Below the pieces are notes generated by a model. It was not told the origin of the DNA, did not search any database, and saw nothing but the letters and a program-made list of their open reading frames with translations. A stretch of DNA of 64,000 nucleotides from Scortum barcoo (Eukaryota; Chordata; Actinopteri; Centrarchiformes; Terapontidae), in the NCBI GenBank assembly GCA_023238725.1, contig CM041540.1, positions 6,020,708-6,084,707 of the forward strand. Direction: 5' to 3'. Positions 62,601 to 64,000 of the stretch are shown here, one piece after another (position 1 is the first letter of the stretch; every line of letters begins with the position of its first letter). Position numbers and translations under genes: made by a program.

Positions 62601-64000
62601 CCATTTCTCAACCCAGACAGAGAGGTCAACCTGTGATTGACACCAAGACAGTGATAGACAGGCGACCCCTGACCTTAAATGGGGGCTCAATCGGACAATC
62701 AGGACCGTTCACAATTGACACTGACATGATCTCCTTAAAGCTGGGAACGCCCACAGAATATATATTGTCGTCAACCACATCAAACACAATGGCAACTATT
62801 GAGTGACCTTGTTGCTGAGCCGATTGAGAAGAAAATCCCCGGACCCTCCTCTCCACCTGATTGAAATTCCTCTGGAGGAGCTGCACGGAGATCTGCAGTC
62901 ACAGCAATGATCCACAGTGACAGTCAAATTACAGGAATTCAGATGAAGAAGATAAAACAATAGCAGTCCCCCCTCAAGCAGACTTTTATCTCTGTCTCCA
63001 CCCTAAAGTTTTTGCTCGAGTCATGTAAATTATGATAAATGGGTGCTGGGGTGGAATGTGCATGTTGCAGCATGCTTTTTTCTCTCCCTCTCGAGGACTA
63101 TCTCCAATTGATATTTGGTATCTCATCAGCATTAATCACTGAGGGTGTTTACGGTCAAAGTAATCACTGTAGATCTTATCAAAGTTTGTATTCACCGGCC
63201 AAATAAGCCGCTCTGCCAATCTGTGAGTTTAACTGGAGGTTAAGCCAACATGTTCCTGGAGAAAAAACGAAAAATCAACAGATAAGAGGAACAGCTCTTT
63301 CTATCAGCTGATTTTGCTCTAAGTTATTTTCGAAGGGTCAAAAAGGTTAGGCACATGCCACAACTACCCATTATTAAGCTACTTTCATGTTCACTTGCTT
63401 TTTGATGTTTTCCTACTTGTGAATTATGCTTGATTGCAAGACAGAAGGCAGGCGTGTTTTGCAACCCAAACAATTTGTCATCGTCGGATGCATGTGTGAT
63501 AGTATTTGAATTGTAAAAAAGACAGAAAAAAAAGATGGACACAATGACAGTTCAGGGAAATGAGGGATGAAATTCAATAAAATGCAGCAGAAGGCACAGT
63601 AACGAGATGGGAACTGGCTTGGCAAGTTAATGAGCTGTGGCTGACAGGCCAAAATAGATTTGCCTCTGCGACGGCAATGTTGAATGAGGACATAGCGGGA
63701 CGGCTGGATGTGTCTTGTGCGCGGCATAATGTACCGCTCTTATGCCGCTCAGTCTTCAACTCTTTCTTTGTGTCTCCGGCATGCTCATCATTAAAATAAC
63801 TTATTTAGCTGATAGCATCTGCTGAGTGGCTATGTGTTGGTACTGTGAATAGTGGCCTTTCACAGCAAGAAGCATGGAAGGACATGGATAATGAAATGAG
63901 TTAGATGGATTTGGAGATAAGGCCACCTCGCACCTCATATGCAAAAATGCACAATATGAGCACTCCTTGTCTCTTAAAATACCTGAATTACTCTGTGGAT
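59606..64000. other. intergenic to window end, no gene recognised
   Basis: About 4.4 kb without a recognisable gene. At 62558-62886 both strands stay open (plus 82 codons, minus 86 codons) but no family is recognisable. No intact mobile element seen. Confidence 0.55.

Noticed and set aside
48111..64000. Exons of slc13a4 expected downstream by synteny with human
   Set aside because: I looked for transporter-like membrane segments and splice-flanked frames and found none I could defend. The gene may lie beyond the window.
1..64000. CRISPR arrays, operons, riboswitches, bacterial promoters
   Set aside because: The window is vertebrate DNA; no regularly spaced short repeats or prokaryotic gene organisation were seen.

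Overview
The window is vertebrate nuclear DNA, most likely from a teleost fish. It is intron-rich and AT-leaning, with two recognisable protein-coding genes separated by about 30 kb. The interspersed repeats are of teleost character: tRNA-derived SINEs, a Tc1-like element, a hAT-type non-autonomous element, a piggyBac-type element and a decayed Ty3/gypsy-like fragment. There are no operons, CRISPR arrays or bacterial features.

Layout. Positions 1 to about 9,425 hold the 3' three-quarters of myotrophin (mtpn, + strand): coding exons at 913-1026, 1971-2054 and 8063-8149, then a 3' UTR of about 1.3 kb. Its first coding exon lies left of the window. From about 9.4 to 39.9 kb no gene is recognisable. 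This interval holds a SINE with a hAT element nested inside it (12.7-13.4 kb, both insertions still carrying target-site duplications), a ~100-bp direct repeat pair (14.5 and 16.9 kb), gypsy-like pol remnants (17.9-18.8 kb), another SINE (24.6 kb) and CpG-rich patches near 29 and 38.7 kb. Positions 39,902-47,579 hold fam180a (+ strand, three coding exons), a predicted small secreted protein. Its last exon carries a one-base frameshift in this sequence. From 47.6 to 64 kb there is again no gene I can name. This part contains a SINE fragment, a piggyBac-type element (56.3-57.2 kb) and a degenerate minisatellite (59.3-59.6 kb).

The two genes are co-oriented neighbours. As I recall, MTPN and FAM180A are also adjacent and co-oriented in human 7q33, so this looks like conserved microsynteny. 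The genes are not functionally linked in any way the sequence shows: myotrophin is a cytosolic ankyrin-repeat protein and FAM180A is a predicted secreted protein of unknown function. I did not find a previously undescribed system. The observations most worth checking are the fam180a frameshift, the ungapped direct repeat pair, and the nested insertion.
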